DNA of 64,000 nt from Porphyromonas gingivicanis JCM 15907 (GCF_000614585.1 NZ_BAKX01000001.1:124001-188000); one strand, 5' to 3'; counted from the stretch's first letter, positions 43,289 through 53,699 are shown. A program made the numbers and translations. Notes: generated by a model not told the origin, from the sequence alone.

Positions 43289-44533
43289 CTAATAATACAG
43301 GAGTGTGAGAAGCTGTTCGGGAACGAAAAGTTTGCGAGCCGTCTCTTGTATCATAGAGGCGGTTATAGTGTTAAGGCGCTCTTCTATGGTAGAGAGGCTG
43401 TCATACTTTCGGTAGAAGAGAAGGCTTTTACCCATAGAGAGGAAAGCTGTTTCTCGAATGTCGGCAGCAATGGCGAGTTGCCCCATTATTTGACGTTTGG
43501 CGGCTGCTAATTCTTTGTCTGATATAGGCTCTGCACAGAGACGATCCAACTCTTGAAAAACAAGAGCTTTGGCTGATTCTCTATCTTTATGAGCACAGCC
43601 AAAATAGATGGTGAAGACACCTGCATTGGAGTAGGGGGTATAGTTACTATCGACGGAATAGACGTAGCCTTTCTCTTCACGCAGACTCATGTTGAGACGA
43701 GAGTTCATACCCGGTCCTCCTAATATGTTGTTGAGAAGTGTGGTAACAAGTCGCTCCTCCTGATGCATAGAGTAAGCGTACCCTCCTATTATGCAGTGCG
43801 TTTGATAGGTGTTGAATTTGTGTGAAAGATAGGTCGTTTTTGGCAGATCTCCAACAGTGTGTAGCAGAGATGTGGTGCGTAAAGGCAAGGCTTTTTCTAT
43901 GGAGTACGAAGAGAAGTAATCATCACAAAAGTCCAATATATACTCTATATCTACTTGTCCTCGGAGGCAGAGTACCATATTTTCAGGACGGTAATGTTGA
44001 TGTATAAACTTTCGAGCCGATAGAGAACTTATACGCTTTACCGAAGCAACAGTACCCAAAATGTTGTGCCCCAGAGAGGAACCTCTGAAAAGAAGATCTT
44101 CAAATTCGTCGAATATTTGCTCGGAAGGAGAGTCTTTATAGCTGTTTATTTCTTCGATGATTACAGACTTTTCCCGTTCGAGTTCTTCCTCGGGGATACG
44201 GCTATGTAGTACTACATCTGTAAGTAAATGGAGCATACGATGCAAGTATTGCTCTTTGAAAGCAGCGTAAACGAAAGTCTCCTCTTTGGTAGTATAGGCG
44301 TTGATATCTGCTCCTACCTCTTCGGCTCTTTGTATAATATGCTTCGAGGAGCGGAGGCGAGTGCCTTTGAACATCATGTGTTCTACCAAATGCGCCATCC
44401 CAAAGTAGCGTTGTGGATCATTTTGAGCTCCAACGCGTACTATGTATCCTGCGTAGGTGATAGCACTTTTGTCAGGATAGTGGGCGATAGTGAGCCCCGA
44501 AGAGTGTTGATATAATTCGTAATGCTCTTGCAT
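43289..44533 (-). CDS. M16 family zinc metallopeptidase
   Basis: This is a 414-residue peptidase of the processing-peptidase type. The inverted zinc motif HLVEH lies at about 48-52 in GMAHLVEHMMFKGT, and the downstream glutamate region is ELEREKSVIIEEINSYKD. GGPGMNSRLNMSLREEKGYVYSV is the second-domain signature. There is no signal peptide, so it is probably cytoplasmic. It stands alone on the minus strand, with no clear promoter box. Confidence 0.92.
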   Translation of the reverse strand: MQEHYELYQHSSGLTIAHYPDKSAITYAGYIVRVGAQNDPQRYFGMAHLVEHMMFKGTRLRSSKHIIQRAEEVGADINAYTTKEETFVYAAFKEQYLHRMLHLLTDVVLHSRIPEEELEREKSVIIEEINSYKDSPSEQIFDEFEDLLFRGSSLGHNILGTVASVKRISSLSARKFIHQHYRPENMVLCLRGQVDIEYILDFCDDYFSSYSIEKALPLRTTSLLHTVGDLPKTTYLSHKFNTYQTHCIIGGYAYSMHQEERLVTTLLNNILGGPGMNSRLNMSLREEKGYVYSVDSNYTPYSNAGVFTIYFGCAHKDRESAKALVFQELDRLCAEPISDKELAAAKRQIMGQLAIAADIRETAFLSMGKSLLFYRKYDSLSTIEERLNTITASMIQETARKLFVPEQLLTLLYY

Positions 44534-44763
44534 AGCAGTGAGGATGAATGAAATCTTTGTCAGAAAAGTTTTTTATCCTTATTTGAAAGAATTGAGGAGT
44601 ACTCTCTTTAAGTTTCTTGTGGATATTTTTGACCATTCTCTAAGTGGCTACGGTTGGATCTTGTGGACGAACAGTGTCTTGTTTCAGATTCAAGTTCTGT
44701 TGCCTAATTGCGTAGGCATTCTATAATGCTCTTAAGGAGAAAGCAAAGTTCTATTTAATAGAA

Positions 44764-44802
44764 AAATCGCTACCCCTTCTGAAAAAGAAAAGGTAGCGAC
44801 TT
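44764..44802 (-). terminator. Terminator of rpsP
   Basis: TCGCTACC pairs with GGTAGCGA around a 17-base loop; both flanks are A/T-rich, with a T run in the minus direction. It lies about 80 bases after the rpsP stop. Confidence 0.75.
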
Positions 44803-44881
44803 TTATTATTGGCATTTTAGCAGTTAGACATTCAGCTTTTCTTCGTAAAGAAAGTATGTCTATGCTACACTTTGTAGAGTG

Positions 44882-45454
44882 TTACTCTGCTTGTGGAGCT
44901 TCTGCTTCTGCTGTTTCTTGCGCTTCTTCTGCAGGAGTTTCGGTAGCTTCTTCTGCATTCAAAGCTGCTTCTTCTTCAGCTTTAGCCTTGGCTTCTGCAG
45001 CACGCTTTTCAGCTAATTCTGTTGCTTTAGCCTTGTTAATTTCTTGTTCTGCTGCAAGACGCGCCTTAGCCTCTTCACGTTTCTTCGCATCGCGAGATGC
45101 AACTACTTCGTTGATTTTGTCCATTTTGCTCTTGCGCCACTCTTCGAAACGACGATCTGCAGTTGCTTGATCGAAAGCACCCTTCTTAACACCTTCGTTG
45201 AGGTGCTTTTTGAGGAGTACTCCTTCGCGAGAGAGGAGGCTACGAACCGTGTCGGTAGGTATAGCACCTACGCCCAACCAATAAAGAGCTCTTTCGAAAT
45301 TCAAATCTACTGAAGCAGGATTTGTGTTCGGATTATAAGAACCTATCCTTTCAATAAATCGTCCATCTCGTGGAGCCCTGCTGTCTGCGATAACGATCTT
45401 GTAGAAGGCGTAGCCTTTGTGACCGTGACGCTGCAATCTAATCTTAGTTGCCAT
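44882..45454 (-). CDS. rpsP: 30S ribosomal protein S16 with long Ala/Glu-rich tail
   Basis: S16 is a primary binder in 30S assembly. Residues 1 to about 80 are the ordinary S16 domain ([40 protein letters not shown], then [20 protein letters not shown]). The protein is 190 residues, about 100 longer than the classical form. The extra part first has a helical basic segment and then a highly charged tail of Lys/Ala/Glu repeats ([12 protein letters not shown]), which should be disordered or a single helix. Extended S16 tails are common in Bacteroidota. A -7 box lies 63 bases upstream. Confidence 0.94.
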   Translation of the reverse strand: MATKIRLQRHGHKGYAFYKIVIADSRAPRDGRFIERIGSYNPNTNPASVDLNFERALYWLGVGAIPTDTVRSLLSREGVLLKKHLNEGVKKGAFDQATADRRFEEWRKSKMDKINEVVASRDAKKREEAKARLAAEQEINKAKATELAEKRAAEAKAKAEEEAALNAEEATETPAEEAQETAEAEAPQAE

Positions 45455-45517
45455 TTGTTACGTTTGAATTAATAAAACTCTTTTCTTGTTTCTGCGTGCC
45501 CTTGCACACATTGGTTG

Positions 45518-45525
45518 CAAAGGTA
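45518..45525 (-). promoter_or_regulatory. -7 box upstream of rpsP
   Basis: The minus-strand octamer is TACCTTTG, 63 bases before the rpsP ATG. A -33 TTG is not seen. Confidence 0.45.
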
Positions 45526-45560
45526 TATATTTTTTCTCGGATACCATTATACCTATTGAC

Positions 45561-45632
45561 AAAAAGGTATAACCCTTTTGAGCAAAACCATCCGTGCAAA
45601 CTCTTAGAAAGGGTTAATCCTTTTGGAAGAGC
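45561..45632. repeat. Dispersed intergenic hairpin element
   Basis: Arms AACCCTTT (45571-45578) and AAAGGGTT (45608-45615) enclose a 29-base loop containing CAAAACCATCCGTGCAAAC. An AGGTAT hexamer precedes, with ATACCT a few bases further upstream. A second copy at 35420-35492 in the opposite orientation keeps the loop but has different, still complementary arms. It lies between rpsP and a decayed gene. Confidence 0.75.
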
Positions 45633-45824
45633 TGGATAATAGGGTTAAGATAGGAGGCTTCTTCTTACTCTTGTACTATTGGGCGAGAGAGGGGTTGTGG
45701 ATTAGGTTTAGCGTGTATTCTAATACTGTATCCTTGCCTTCGTAATAGTTGCTCAAAGTCTGTTGTACGTAGTGATGAGGCGGAATGCCTTTTCCTTCAA
45801 GAGGGAAGCCTTTGGCTGAGTATT

Positions 45825-46190
45825 TCAAGGAACGGGTTGGAACTCTGAAAAACGTCTCCCTCTTTGTGGCGAAACTTGCAAAGAGGCAAAGTATTCTTCC
45901 AATACATCGTAGTAGTCATAGATGGAATTGATGTTTTGCACTCTCTTGGAGAACTTGTGGTAAAGCGCCTTTGGGTCTATCCCTTTTTCCTCAAAAAAAG
46001 GAAAAACATCGACTACTATTTCGTCGAAGTCTTTTATACATTTTTCCTTGTTGAAGATATGATCTGCGAGATAGCTCGGAGTGACTTCTGCATCTTTCTG
46101 GAGGATAGGTTCAACATAGCCCCAAAGAAGTACATATCTTCAGAGAAGGATCGCAAGTAGAATACCTGCGATTTTTAAGAATTTCTTCAT
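45825..46190 (-). pseudogene. Remnant of an exported S41-like peptidase, 5' end
   Basis: From the ATG at 46190 a signal-like start (MKKFLKIAGILLAILL) is followed by an in-frame TGA at 46142-46140. The same frame then stays open to 45825 and reads KCIKDFDEIVVDVFPFFEEK, then NSIYDYYDVLEEYFASLQV, which resembles the N-terminal region before the conserved GHT of S41 peptidases. The catalytic Ser/Lys domain is absent. Two more frames run on for about 150 bases. The internal stop and the missing core mark it as broken; the family call is tentative. Confidence 0.45.
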
Positions 46191-46247
46191 TGTGTGAGAA
46201 AGTTGTTAATTGAGTGAAAGATTGTTGCTGGAGTTGGAATAGGGAGT

Positions 46248-46586
46248 TTATTTGCTGTTTTTGTACCCCCACTTTTGGAGTAATGGGAGGAGGGTATTGC
46301 GTTTGTCTCCTTGCAGAATGATAAGTCCCTCTTTGGCACTTCCGCCACATCCGAGAGATTGTTTAAGTCGAGTAGCCAATTCTTTAAGGTCTTCTTCTGT
46401 ACCAACAAATCCTGAAATAACGGTTGCCTCCTTGCCTCCCCGTCCTGCTCGTTCGTAGCGGATGCGTAGGACTTGTTGCTCGGGGGCAAGAGTTTCTACC
46501 TCTTCCTCTTCTGGAATAGGTGTAAAATGGGGATCGGTGCTGTACACCAATCCCCCAAAGTCGTTGAATTGCTTCTTTTTGCTCAT
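46248..46586 (-). CDS. SUI1/YciH-family translation factor
   Basis: This 112-residue bacterial homologue of eIF1 may affect start-site fidelity; its role in bacteria is unsettled. The SUI1 core is visible as LRIRYERAGRGGKEATVISG, DLKELATRLKQSLGCGGSAK and LQGDKRNTLLPLLQKWGYK at the C-terminus. The N-terminal 40 residues are acidic and probably flexible. The start overlaps the preceding kinase stop by one base (TGATG), so the two are coupled. Confidence 0.9.
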   Translation of the reverse strand: MSKKKQFNDFGGLVYSTDPHFTPIPEEEEVETLAPEQQVLRIRYERAGRGGKEATVISGFVGTEEDLKELATRLKQSLGCGGSAKEGLIILQGDKRNTLLPLLQKWGYKNSK

Positions 46587-48250
46587 CAGTATCTGAAGCT
46601 GCTACCACCCAAAAATTCTCTTAGTAGAGAGGTCCCGGGCAATTTGTTTATCTGAATGTGGTTTATCATACGAAGAAAACGCAGTAGGCGTTGTGCCTCG
46701 CTGTACTCTGGTACCATAGGGGGGACTTCTAAGAGCAAGGGTTCGGCAAAACTTCTCAGAGCAGCCAATTCGTACACCATGGCACTATTGAACATAGCAT
46801 CGGCATTTTCTTGGAAGGGGAACACCCACTTATCCTCTCCCTTGCGTACAGAACTCCAGCGTCGGAGCGTCTCTATGGCAGAGTAGCCTCTGTAGCGATA
46901 GTCTCGTACCATACGGCGTAAGAGTCGATTGTCCGTAGTAGGTACTCGGTTATGGGCATCGAGTCCGATGGTGGTTAGAGCACTTACGTAGACACGAAAC
47001 AGTGCCTTTTGAGGGAATGAAGGGAGTAGATCAGGATTCAGAGCATGGATGCCCTCAATGAGAAGAACATCGCCCTCCTTCAACATGAGATGATTGCCCG
47101 AAAAAACACGTTGCCCCGTTTTGAAGTCGAAAGTAGGTGTTTCCACTTTCTTCCCCTCCAAGAGAGAAAGAAGGTCTTTATTGAAAAGCTCAAGATCTAA
47201 AGCATACAGAGACTCAAAATCATACTCTCCATTTTCATCCAATGGAGTTTTATCTCTGTCGACAAAGTAGTCGTCCATAGAGAGCATATGAGGTTTTAGA
47301 TAACAGGTGCGTAGCTGGGTGCAGAGACGTTTTGTAAAGGTGGTCTTGCCTGAAGAGGAGGGCCCCGATATCATTATGACACGTACCCCGCTTGAGTATC
47401 GGTTAGCAATCTCTTGGGCTATTTTGGCAATCCCCTTTTCCTGCATTGCTTCGGACACGTGTATTATGTCTGCTATTTCGTTGCGTCTGATAGCTTTGTT
47501 CAAACTTCCGATGTGTTCGATGTTTAACATAGCTAAAAGTTGTTCCTGCTCTTTTATTACTTCACGCATTTTAGACTGTGTGGTAATGGGGGATAACTCT
47601 GAAGGATTTTTAGAGTTGGGAACTCGTAAGAGGAACCCTTCTAAGTGTCTTTCCAAACCATACAGATAAATGTAGCTTGTGGAAGGGGCGAGAGATCCGT
47701 AGTAGGTATCGGGATAGCCCTCTAATTCTAAGTAGGTGGTGTAGGGCAGACGCACTGTTTCGATTAAATCGGCTTTATCGTACTCCCCAATGGAGCGGAA
47801 TAATTCAATGGCTCTTTCTGAGGGGATGGTTTGGGGAACGAAGGGGATGTCAGCCTTGATAATTTCGTCAATGCGATTTCGAAGAAGTGCTAACTCCTTA
47901 TCCGTTACGGGGTCTTTTCTTTTTATAGAACAGTAGTAGCCGTTTGCTAAAGAGTGTTCGACGAAAAACTTACTCCCAGGTAGAGTGTCGGCAATGGCTT
48001 TACTTACAATGAAACTGAGGGTGCGTACGTAGGTGCGCATACCGCTCGCATCGGTAATGTCTACAAAGTGTAGCGTAGAGGGTTCGTAGATGCGATCCGT
48101 GAGGCTGAGGGTATTGTTGTTTACTCGGCAGTTTATGGGTCTAAAGCCGAGCTCTTTTTCGAGTCGTTCTGCTAATTCTAAGAGAGATATCCCCTGTGGT
48201 ACCAGCTCTTCTCTGCCAAGGTTTGTATAGGTAACTAATATTGTATTCAT
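46586..48250 (-). CDS. Nucleoside kinase (uridine kinase-like) with N-terminal TGS-like domain
   Basis: This is a 554-residue cytoplasmic protein. The first 60 or so residues are TGS-like (GISLLELAERLEKELGF), followed by a threonyl-tRNA-synthetase-like second domain with FFVEHSLANGYYC. The kinase domain starts near residue 285: Walker A is GPSSSGKTTF, MLSMDDYFVDRD is the substrate aspartate region, FDFKTG follows, and LIEGIHALNP is Walker B. The architecture is well known in Bacteroidota and annotated as nucleoside kinase. I chose the ATG at 48250 over 48271 since the protein then starts at the beta strand MNTILVTY. Confidence 0.88.
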   Translation of the reverse strand: MNTILVTYTNLGREELVPQGISLLELAERLEKELGFRPINCRVNNNTLSLTDRIYEPSTLHFVDITDASGMRTYVRTLSFIVSKAIADTLPGSKFFVEHSLANGYYCSIKRKDPVTDKELALLRNRIDEIIKADIPFVPQTIPSERAIELFRSIGEYDKADLIETVRLPYTTYLELEGYPDTYYGSLAPSTSYIYLYGLERHLEGFLLRVPNSKNPSELSPITTQSKMREVIKEQEQLLAMLNIEHIGSLNKAIRRNEIADIIHVSEAMQEKGIAKIAQEIANRYSSGVRVIMISGPSSSGKTTFTKRLCTQLRTCYLKPHMLSMDDYFVDRDKTPLDENGEYDFESLYALDLELFNKDLLSLLEGKKVETPTFDFKTGQRVFSGNHLMLKEGDVLLIEGIHALNPDLLPSFPQKALFRVYVSALTTIGLDAHNRVPTTDNRLLRRMVRDYRYRGYSAIETLRRWSSVRKGEDKWVFPFQENADAMFNSAMVYELAALRSFAEPLLLEVPPMVPEYSEAQRLLRFLRMINHIQINKLPGTSLLREFLGGSSFRY

Positions 48251-48320
48251 AGGTTGTCTGAGCATTTTCAACTATATTTGTTCCCAAAAATAAGGAAAGA
48301 ACAAAAGATAAACAAGACGT

Positions 48321-50140
48321 ATGGAGTATGGTGTCTGGGATTTAATTAGGCTGATTGGATCGCTCGGTCTTTTCCTTTATGGGATGAAAGTTATGAGTGA
48401 AGGGCTGCAGAAAGTTGCTGGAGATAGGATGCGAAGCATACTTTCGGCGATGACCTCCAACCGATTCTTAGGAGTTTTTACGGGGATTCTCGTTACAGCT
48501 CTGGTTCAGTCTTCTTCTGCCACTACGTTGATGACCGTTAGCTTTGTGAATGCTGGATTGTTGAATTTAGCCCAGTCTATAAGCGTGATTATGGGAGCCA
48601 ACATTGGTACTACAGTGACAGCTTGGATTATCTCTTTACTCGGTTTTAAGGTTGATATTAGTGCCTTTGCTATTCCCCTTTTTGCTGCAGCTATACCTCT
48701 TATTTTCTCCAAACGGACCAAGTGGAATTCTTGGGGAGAGTTCGTAATAGGCTTCTCTCTGCTCTTCTTGGGATTGCAGTTCTTAAAGAGTTCTATGCCC
48801 GATTTGCAGAGTAACCCAGATGCACTCGCCTTCCTTCAGAAATATACTAACATGGGCTTTATGTCTGTGTTGATATTCCTTTTTATCGGAGCTGTGATGA
48901 CAGTTGTCGTACAGTCTTCCAGTGCAACAGTGGCTATAACCCTAATTATGTGTTCCAAGGGATGGATACCTTTCGAGATGGCTACTGCAATGATTTTAGG
49001 AGAGAATATAGGTACTACTATTACTGCCAATTTAGCAGCACTCAATGCCAACGTGGTAGCTAAACGTACAGCTTTCTCTCATTTTCTGTTTAATATCTTG
49101 GGGGTAACTTGGATACTTTGTATCTTTTTCCCTTTTACCAATTTTGTAGCCGACATTGTTGCCAAAAGTGGTACAGACCCTCGTTTGCTTTTTAGTTATA
49201 TAGGAGAACTTTCCAACACTTACTCCCCATCTGATTTAGCCCTTATTACATCACATTCCTCTCTTGCTAATGCTAACCTACAGATGGCTCAAGAGCAACT
49301 TCTGAGCATGGCAGGGTCGATATCAGTTGGATTGGCCCTCTTCCATACCTTCTTCAACGTAGCAAACGTTTTGATCATGGTTTGGTTTGTAAATGTCTAT
49401 GTGTATATTTGTGAGCGAGTTATACGTCCTCGTAAGTCTCAAACAGAAGAGAGACCTGAGACACATTTACAGTTCCTTTCTTCTCGTATGCTCTCTACTA
49501 GTGAGCTTTCTCTCTTGCAGGTGCATAAAGAGATTGCTTCTTATGGCCGTAGAACGTTAGACATGTTAGAGATGGATAAGACACTCATCGTAACGAAAGA
49601 TAAAGAAGAGTTTGAGCAAGTCTTCAATCGTATAGAAAAGTTTGAGAATATATGTGACCGTGTGGAGGTAGAGATTGTTAACTATCTCAATAAGCTCTCG
49701 GATGGCGATTTGAGTAGTGAAACGAAAGAAGAGGTCCGTATTATGATGCGTGTGGCTACTGAGATAGAGAGTTTGGGTGATACGAGTTTTAATATAGCAA
49801 GGACTCTTAAAAAACAAGGTCTTAATGGATGTACTTTTAGCCCTCAGTTGGAGGAACAACTGCTCCAATTGCATGATATAGTGATGCGTTCGGCGAAACA
49901 TATGGTAGAGGTGTTGGAAATATCTAATCCTACTGCCGATGCCGTACACAAAGCTATAATATAGAAAATGAAATAGACCACAAGAGAGATTTCTTGAAAG
50001 CAAAAAATATGCAAGATTTAGACAATCATGTGTATCCCTATCAAGAGTCTGTTTACTACCTTGATGTTATTGACGAATATGAGCATTTTGGAGATTATGC
50101 TCTCAATGTAGTGCAAGCGGTTGTGGAGAAAAAAGTGTGA
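48321..50140 (+). CDS. Na/Pi cotransporter family protein with PhoU-like tail, with apparent frameshift near 49960
   Basis: This sodium-dependent phosphate carrier has two QSSSA-type repeats (ALVQSSSATTLMTVSFVNAG and TVVVQSSSATVAITLIMCSK) and about eight hydrophobic segments up to residue 360. A cytoplasmic PhoU-like helical domain follows. The main frame stops at 49964. The next frame reads on as ENEIDHKRDFLKAKN, YYLDVIDEYEHFGDYALNVV, the normal end of the PhoU-like part, with a stop at 50140. One missing base joins them into about 606 residues. The transported ion beyond phosphate is not certain. Confidence 0.87.
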
Positions 50141-50162
50141 ATAAAAACTCATCTAACATATT

Positions 50163-51290
50163 ATGTCTGTAGAAATACGAATGGTACAAAGCAGAGCAGA
50201 CCTTAGAAAGTTTGTTCAGTTTGGAAATGATTTGTACAAGAAAAATCCTTATCAAATACCACTGTTGATAGAGGATGAGTTGAATACATTGGATAAGGCA
50301 AAAAATCCTGCATTTGAATTTTGTGAAGCAGTTTACTTCTTAGCATATAGGGATAAACAGATTGTGGGGCGTATAGCTGGTATTATAAACCATAAAGCCA
50401 ATGAAACGTGGAACCAAAATCATGCTCGTTTTAGTTTCGTTGATTTTATCAATGATAATGCGGTGGTAGATGCCCTTTTTTCTGCCGTGGAAGCGTGGGC
50501 TCGTAGTCATAATATGGACATGCTACATGGACCAATGGGATTTACGGATTTGGATCGACAAGGTATGTTGGTGGAAGGGTTCGATCAGCTGGGGACACTT
50601 GCCACGAACTATAATTATGCTTACTATCCCAAACAATTGGAGCGATTGGGATTTATTAAAGATCAAGATTGGAAAGAATTCAAAATTCAGATTCCAGAAT
50701 CTATCCCTGAAAAACATCTTCGCATTGCAGAGATTGTTAGAGAAAAGTATGGTTTAAGGGTAGTTAAGTTCAAGTCAAGAAAAGAGATTCCTCCCTACAT
50801 AGCTCCAATCTTCGAAACACTCAATAAGGCTTATGCCAATCTTTATGGTTTTTCGGAGCTTAGTCCTGCTCAGATTGAGTATTATGCCAAGACATATATC
50901 CCATTGCTTCGCTTGGATTTCGTAACTGTTATTGAACGGATAGAAGATAGTAAAGTAATAGGGTTTGCCATAGCCTTGCCTAGTTTGAGTCATGCTCTGC
51001 AACGTGCCGATGGGAAGCTGTTCCCTCTTGGCTTTATGCACTTATTGAAGGCTTTGAAGGGCAGGGTGAAAGTTGTAGACTTGTACTTGGTAGGTGTCTT
51101 GCCTGAATATACTAATAAGGGAGTTAATGCTCTTCTGTTTAATGATTTAATTCCAATTTTCAAGAAGAATGGAGTAGTTTACGCTGAAAGCAATCCTGAA
51201 TTAGAAACCAATATGGCAGTACAGTTGCAATGGAACTATTTTGAAAGAACTCATCATAAAACTCGTAGAGCTTATATAAAGCAATTATAA
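50163..51290 (+). CDS. GNAT-like N-acetyltransferase family protein
   Basis: This 375-residue cytoplasmic protein appears to hold two acetyltransferase-like halves. The first has LAYRDKQIVGRIAGIIN, FSFVDFINDNAVVDALFSAV and GPMGFTDLDRQGMLV. The second has KVIGFAIALPSLSHAL and DLYLVGVLPEYTNKGVNALL, the latter being the usual acetyl-CoA loop position. Proteins like this are widespread in Bacteroidota without a known substrate. It lies 22 bp after the Na/Pi gene's restored stop and 9 bp before parE. Confidence 0.75.
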   Translation: MSVEIRMVQSRADLRKFVQFGNDLYKKNPYQIPLLIEDELNTLDKAKNPAFEFCEAVYFLAYRDKQIVGRIAGIINHKANETWNQNHARFSFVDFINDNAVVDALFSAVEAWARSHNMDMLHGPMGFTDLDRQGMLVEGFDQLGTLATNYNYAYYPKQLERLGFIKDQDWKEFKIQIPESIPEKHLRIAEIVREKYGLRVVKFKSRKEIPPYIAPIFETLNKAYANLYGFSELSPAQIEYYAKTYIPLLRLDFVTVIERIEDSKVIGFAIALPSLSHALQRADGKLFPLGFMHLLKALKGRVKVVDLYLVGVLPEYTNKGVNALLFNDLIPIFKKNGVVYAESNPELETNMAVQLQWNYFERTHHKTRRAYIKQL

Positions 51291-51299
51291 TTCAGCTGC

Positions 51300-53225
51300 A
51301 TGGAGTTAGAAGCCCCTAAAATAGGATACAACGAAGCCGATTTTACCACTCTTTCTTGGGATGAACATATTCGCCGTCGTCCTGGCATGTACATCGGTAA
51401 GCTGGGAGATGGTAGTCTCTCTGACGATGGTATCTATGTACTTCTTAAGGAAGTTATAGATAACTCGGTTGATGAGTTTGTCATGGGGCAAGGCAAAACC
51501 ATAGAAATAACAATCGAAGAGGGGCGAGTAACTGTTCGAGACTATGGTCGAGGGATACCTCTGGGAAAGTTGGATGATGCTGTTGCTCGTATGAATACGG
51601 GAGCGAAAATAGATTCTCAAGCCTTTAAGAAGTCTGTTGGACTTAATGGAGTGGGATTAAAAGCTGTAAATGCTCTTTCTCAAGAGTTTACTGTACAAGC
51701 TTTTAGGGAGGGTTTTACCAAGAAAATATCCTATTCCTTAGCCAAGTTGCGAGAGGAGACACCAACGCTTGCTTCTGAAGAGCCTACGGGGACTCTCATT
51801 TCTTTTATTCCAGACTCGAAGTTATTCCGAAATTATGTCTATAGGAACGAAATAGTGCTTTCTATGGTGCGTAATTATACTTTCTTGAATGCAGGACTTA
51901 CCATCATTTATAATGGGAAAAAGTACCAAAGCAAGAATGGGCTAAAGGATCTGCTCACGGAAGATTTGGCTGGAGATCCTCTGTATCCCATAATACATCT
52001 TCAAGGGGAAGACATAGAGGTGGCTATTACCCATGTAAATCAGTATGGAGAGGAGTTTTACAGTTTCGTAAATGGTCAGAATACAACGCAGGGAGGAACA
52101 CATTTAAGTGCTTTTAGAGAGTCGGTGGCTCGTGTTATAAAAGAGTTTTTTTCTAAGAACTTTGACTATACAGACATTCGTTCAGGGATGGCTGCTGCTA
52201 TTAGTTTGAAAGTTGTAGAGCCCACTTTTGAGAGTCAGACTAAGACGAAACTTGGCTCCAAGGATATGGTGCCAGATGAACCCCAGTATAAGAATGAGCC
52301 TCTAAGGGGGGTCAGTATCTTGAAATATGTGGGTGATTTCTTAAAAGAAAGGCTGGACGATTATTTACATATACATAGTGCTACCTCTGAAGTCTTGTTG
52401 AAGAAAGTACAAGATAGTGAGCGTGAGCGCAAGGCTATGAGTGGAGTTGCTAAATTGGCAAGAGAAAGGGCTAAGAAAGCAAATCTACATAACAAGAAAC
52501 TTCGAGATTGTAGCGTGCATTTTAATGATGCTAAGGGCAAAGAACTTGACCGAACATCGATATTCATAACGGAGGGTAATTCAGCCAGTGGTTCTATTAC
52601 AACAAGTAGAGATCCTAAATACCAAGCTGTGTTTAGTCTTAGAGGTAAACCGTTAAACTGTTTTGGTTTAACAAAGAAGATAGTTTACGAAAACGAGGAG
52701 TTTAATCTCTTACAAGCAGCTCTTAACATAGAAGACGGATTGGATGGATTGCGTTATAATCGCATCATTATAGCAACAGATGCCGATGATGATGGAATGC
52801 ACATTCGTTTATTGATGCTTACTTTTTTCTTGCAGTTCTTTCCCGACTTGGTACGCAAGGGTCATGTTTTTGTATTGGAGACCCCTCTCTATAGGGTAAC
52901 TCTCCCTTTGTCCGAGATTCAAGCTCGCAAGAAAAAGAAAAACTCTGCTTGGGAAGAATACACCTATTATTGCTACAGTGATCAAGAGCGAGATGAGGCT
53001 TTGGATAAACTCGGAAAAAAGGCTGAATTGACTCGCTTCAAAGGGTTGGGAGAGATATCTGCTGAAGAGTTTAAGAATCTTATTGTGGAGGAAAATATTA
53101 GACTCAAACAGGTAACTCTCCGTCGAGAAGACACTTACAAGCATTTGTTGGACTTCTATATGGGTAAGAATACACCTGAACGACAGGATTTTATTATAGG
53201 AAACTTACTTGTAGAGGAAGAGTAG
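51300..53225 (+). CDS. parE: DNA topoisomerase IV subunit B
   Basis: ParE is the ATPase subunit of topoisomerase IV, which unlinks daughter chromosomes. It has 641 residues. The GHKL ATPase motifs are visible: [34 protein letters not shown], and [10 protein letters not shown]. The TOPRIM part has [12 protein letters not shown] and [16 protein letters not shown]. The phrase RGKPLNCFG and the lack of a GyrB-type insert favour ParE over GyrB. The parC partner is not in the window. coaD follows 15 bp later. Confidence 0.93.
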   Translation: MELEAPKIGYNEADFTTLSWDEHIRRRPGMYIGKLGDGSLSDDGIYVLLKEVIDNSVDEFVMGQGKTIEITIEEGRVTVRDYGRGIPLGKLDDAVARMNTGAKIDSQAFKKSVGLNGVGLKAVNALSQEFTVQAFREGFTKKISYSLAKLREETPTLASEEPTGTLISFIPDSKLFRNYVYRNEIVLSMVRNYTFLNAGLTIIYNGKKYQSKNGLKDLLTEDLAGDPLYPIIHLQGEDIEVAITHVNQYGEEFYSFVNGQNTTQGGTHLSAFRESVARVIKEFFSKNFDYTDIRSGMAAAISLKVVEPTFESQTKTKLGSKDMVPDEPQYKNEPLRGVSILKYVGDFLKERLDDYLHIHSATSEVLLKKVQDSERERKAMSGVAKLARERAKKANLHNKKLRDCSVHFNDAKGKELDRTSIFITEGNSASGSITTSRDPKYQAVFSLRGKPLNCFGLTKKIVYENEEFNLLQAALNIEDGLDGLRYNRIIIATDADDDGMHIRLLMLTFFLQFFPDLVRKGHVFVLETPLYRVTLPLSEIQARKKKKNSAWEEYTYYCYSDQERDEALDKLGKKAELTRFKGLGEISAEEFKNLIVEENIRLKQVTLRREDTYKHLLDFYMGKNTPERQDFIIGNLLVEEE

Positions 53226-53240
53226 GTTCAGAGTTACACT

Positions 53241-53699
53241 ATGACAGAGAGAATTGCTGTTTTCGCTGGAACATTTGACCCTTTTACTATTGGGCATGCC
53301 GATATTGTTAGTAGGGGGTTGCTCTTATTCGATCGTATTATTATTGCCATTGGAATTAATCCCCAGAAAAAGACTTTTTTCTCTGTGAAAGAGCGATTTA
53401 GTCAGATAGAACGCTTCTATCTATCTAACGATAGGGTACAGGTTATAACCTATGAGGGGTTGACTGTCAACTTGGTAAAAGAAACACATGCAGTAGCACT
53501 TCTTAGAGGGATACGTTCCTCTATTGATTATGAATATGAGAAAGGATTAGCGGACTTGAATAGCCATTTAATGGGGGTTAATACTGTTTTTCTCCTTACA
53601 GCACAAGAGTTTTCTCATATTACCAGTAGTGCTGTTCGAGAGTTGCTTTCCTATGGACAAGATGTCTCTTCTTTCCTCCCAGAAGGCTTTGTTCTTTAA
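53241..53699 (+). CDS. coaD: Pantetheine-phosphate adenylyltransferase
   Basis: CoaD adenylates 4'-phosphopantetheine to dephospho-CoA. It has 152 residues. The nucleotidyltransferase motif is FDPFTIGHADIV at about 12-23, KERFSQIERF follows, ALLRGIRSSIDYEYE is the substrate region, and HITSSAVREL near residue 127 is the ISSTxxR-like motif. It is in a unit with parE; a hairpin follows. Confidence 0.95.
   Translation: MTERIAVFAGTFDPFTIGHADIVSRGLLLFDRIIIAIGINPQKKTFFSVKERFSQIERFYLSNDRVQVITYEGLTVNLVKETHAVALLRGIRSSIDYEYEKGLADLNSHLMGVNTVFLLTAQEFSHITSSAVRELLSYGQDVSSFLPEGFVL

Noticed and set aside
45864-46160. 98-residue plus-strand reading
   Set aside because: It is antisense to the S41-like remnant, has low-complexity composition and no family likeness.
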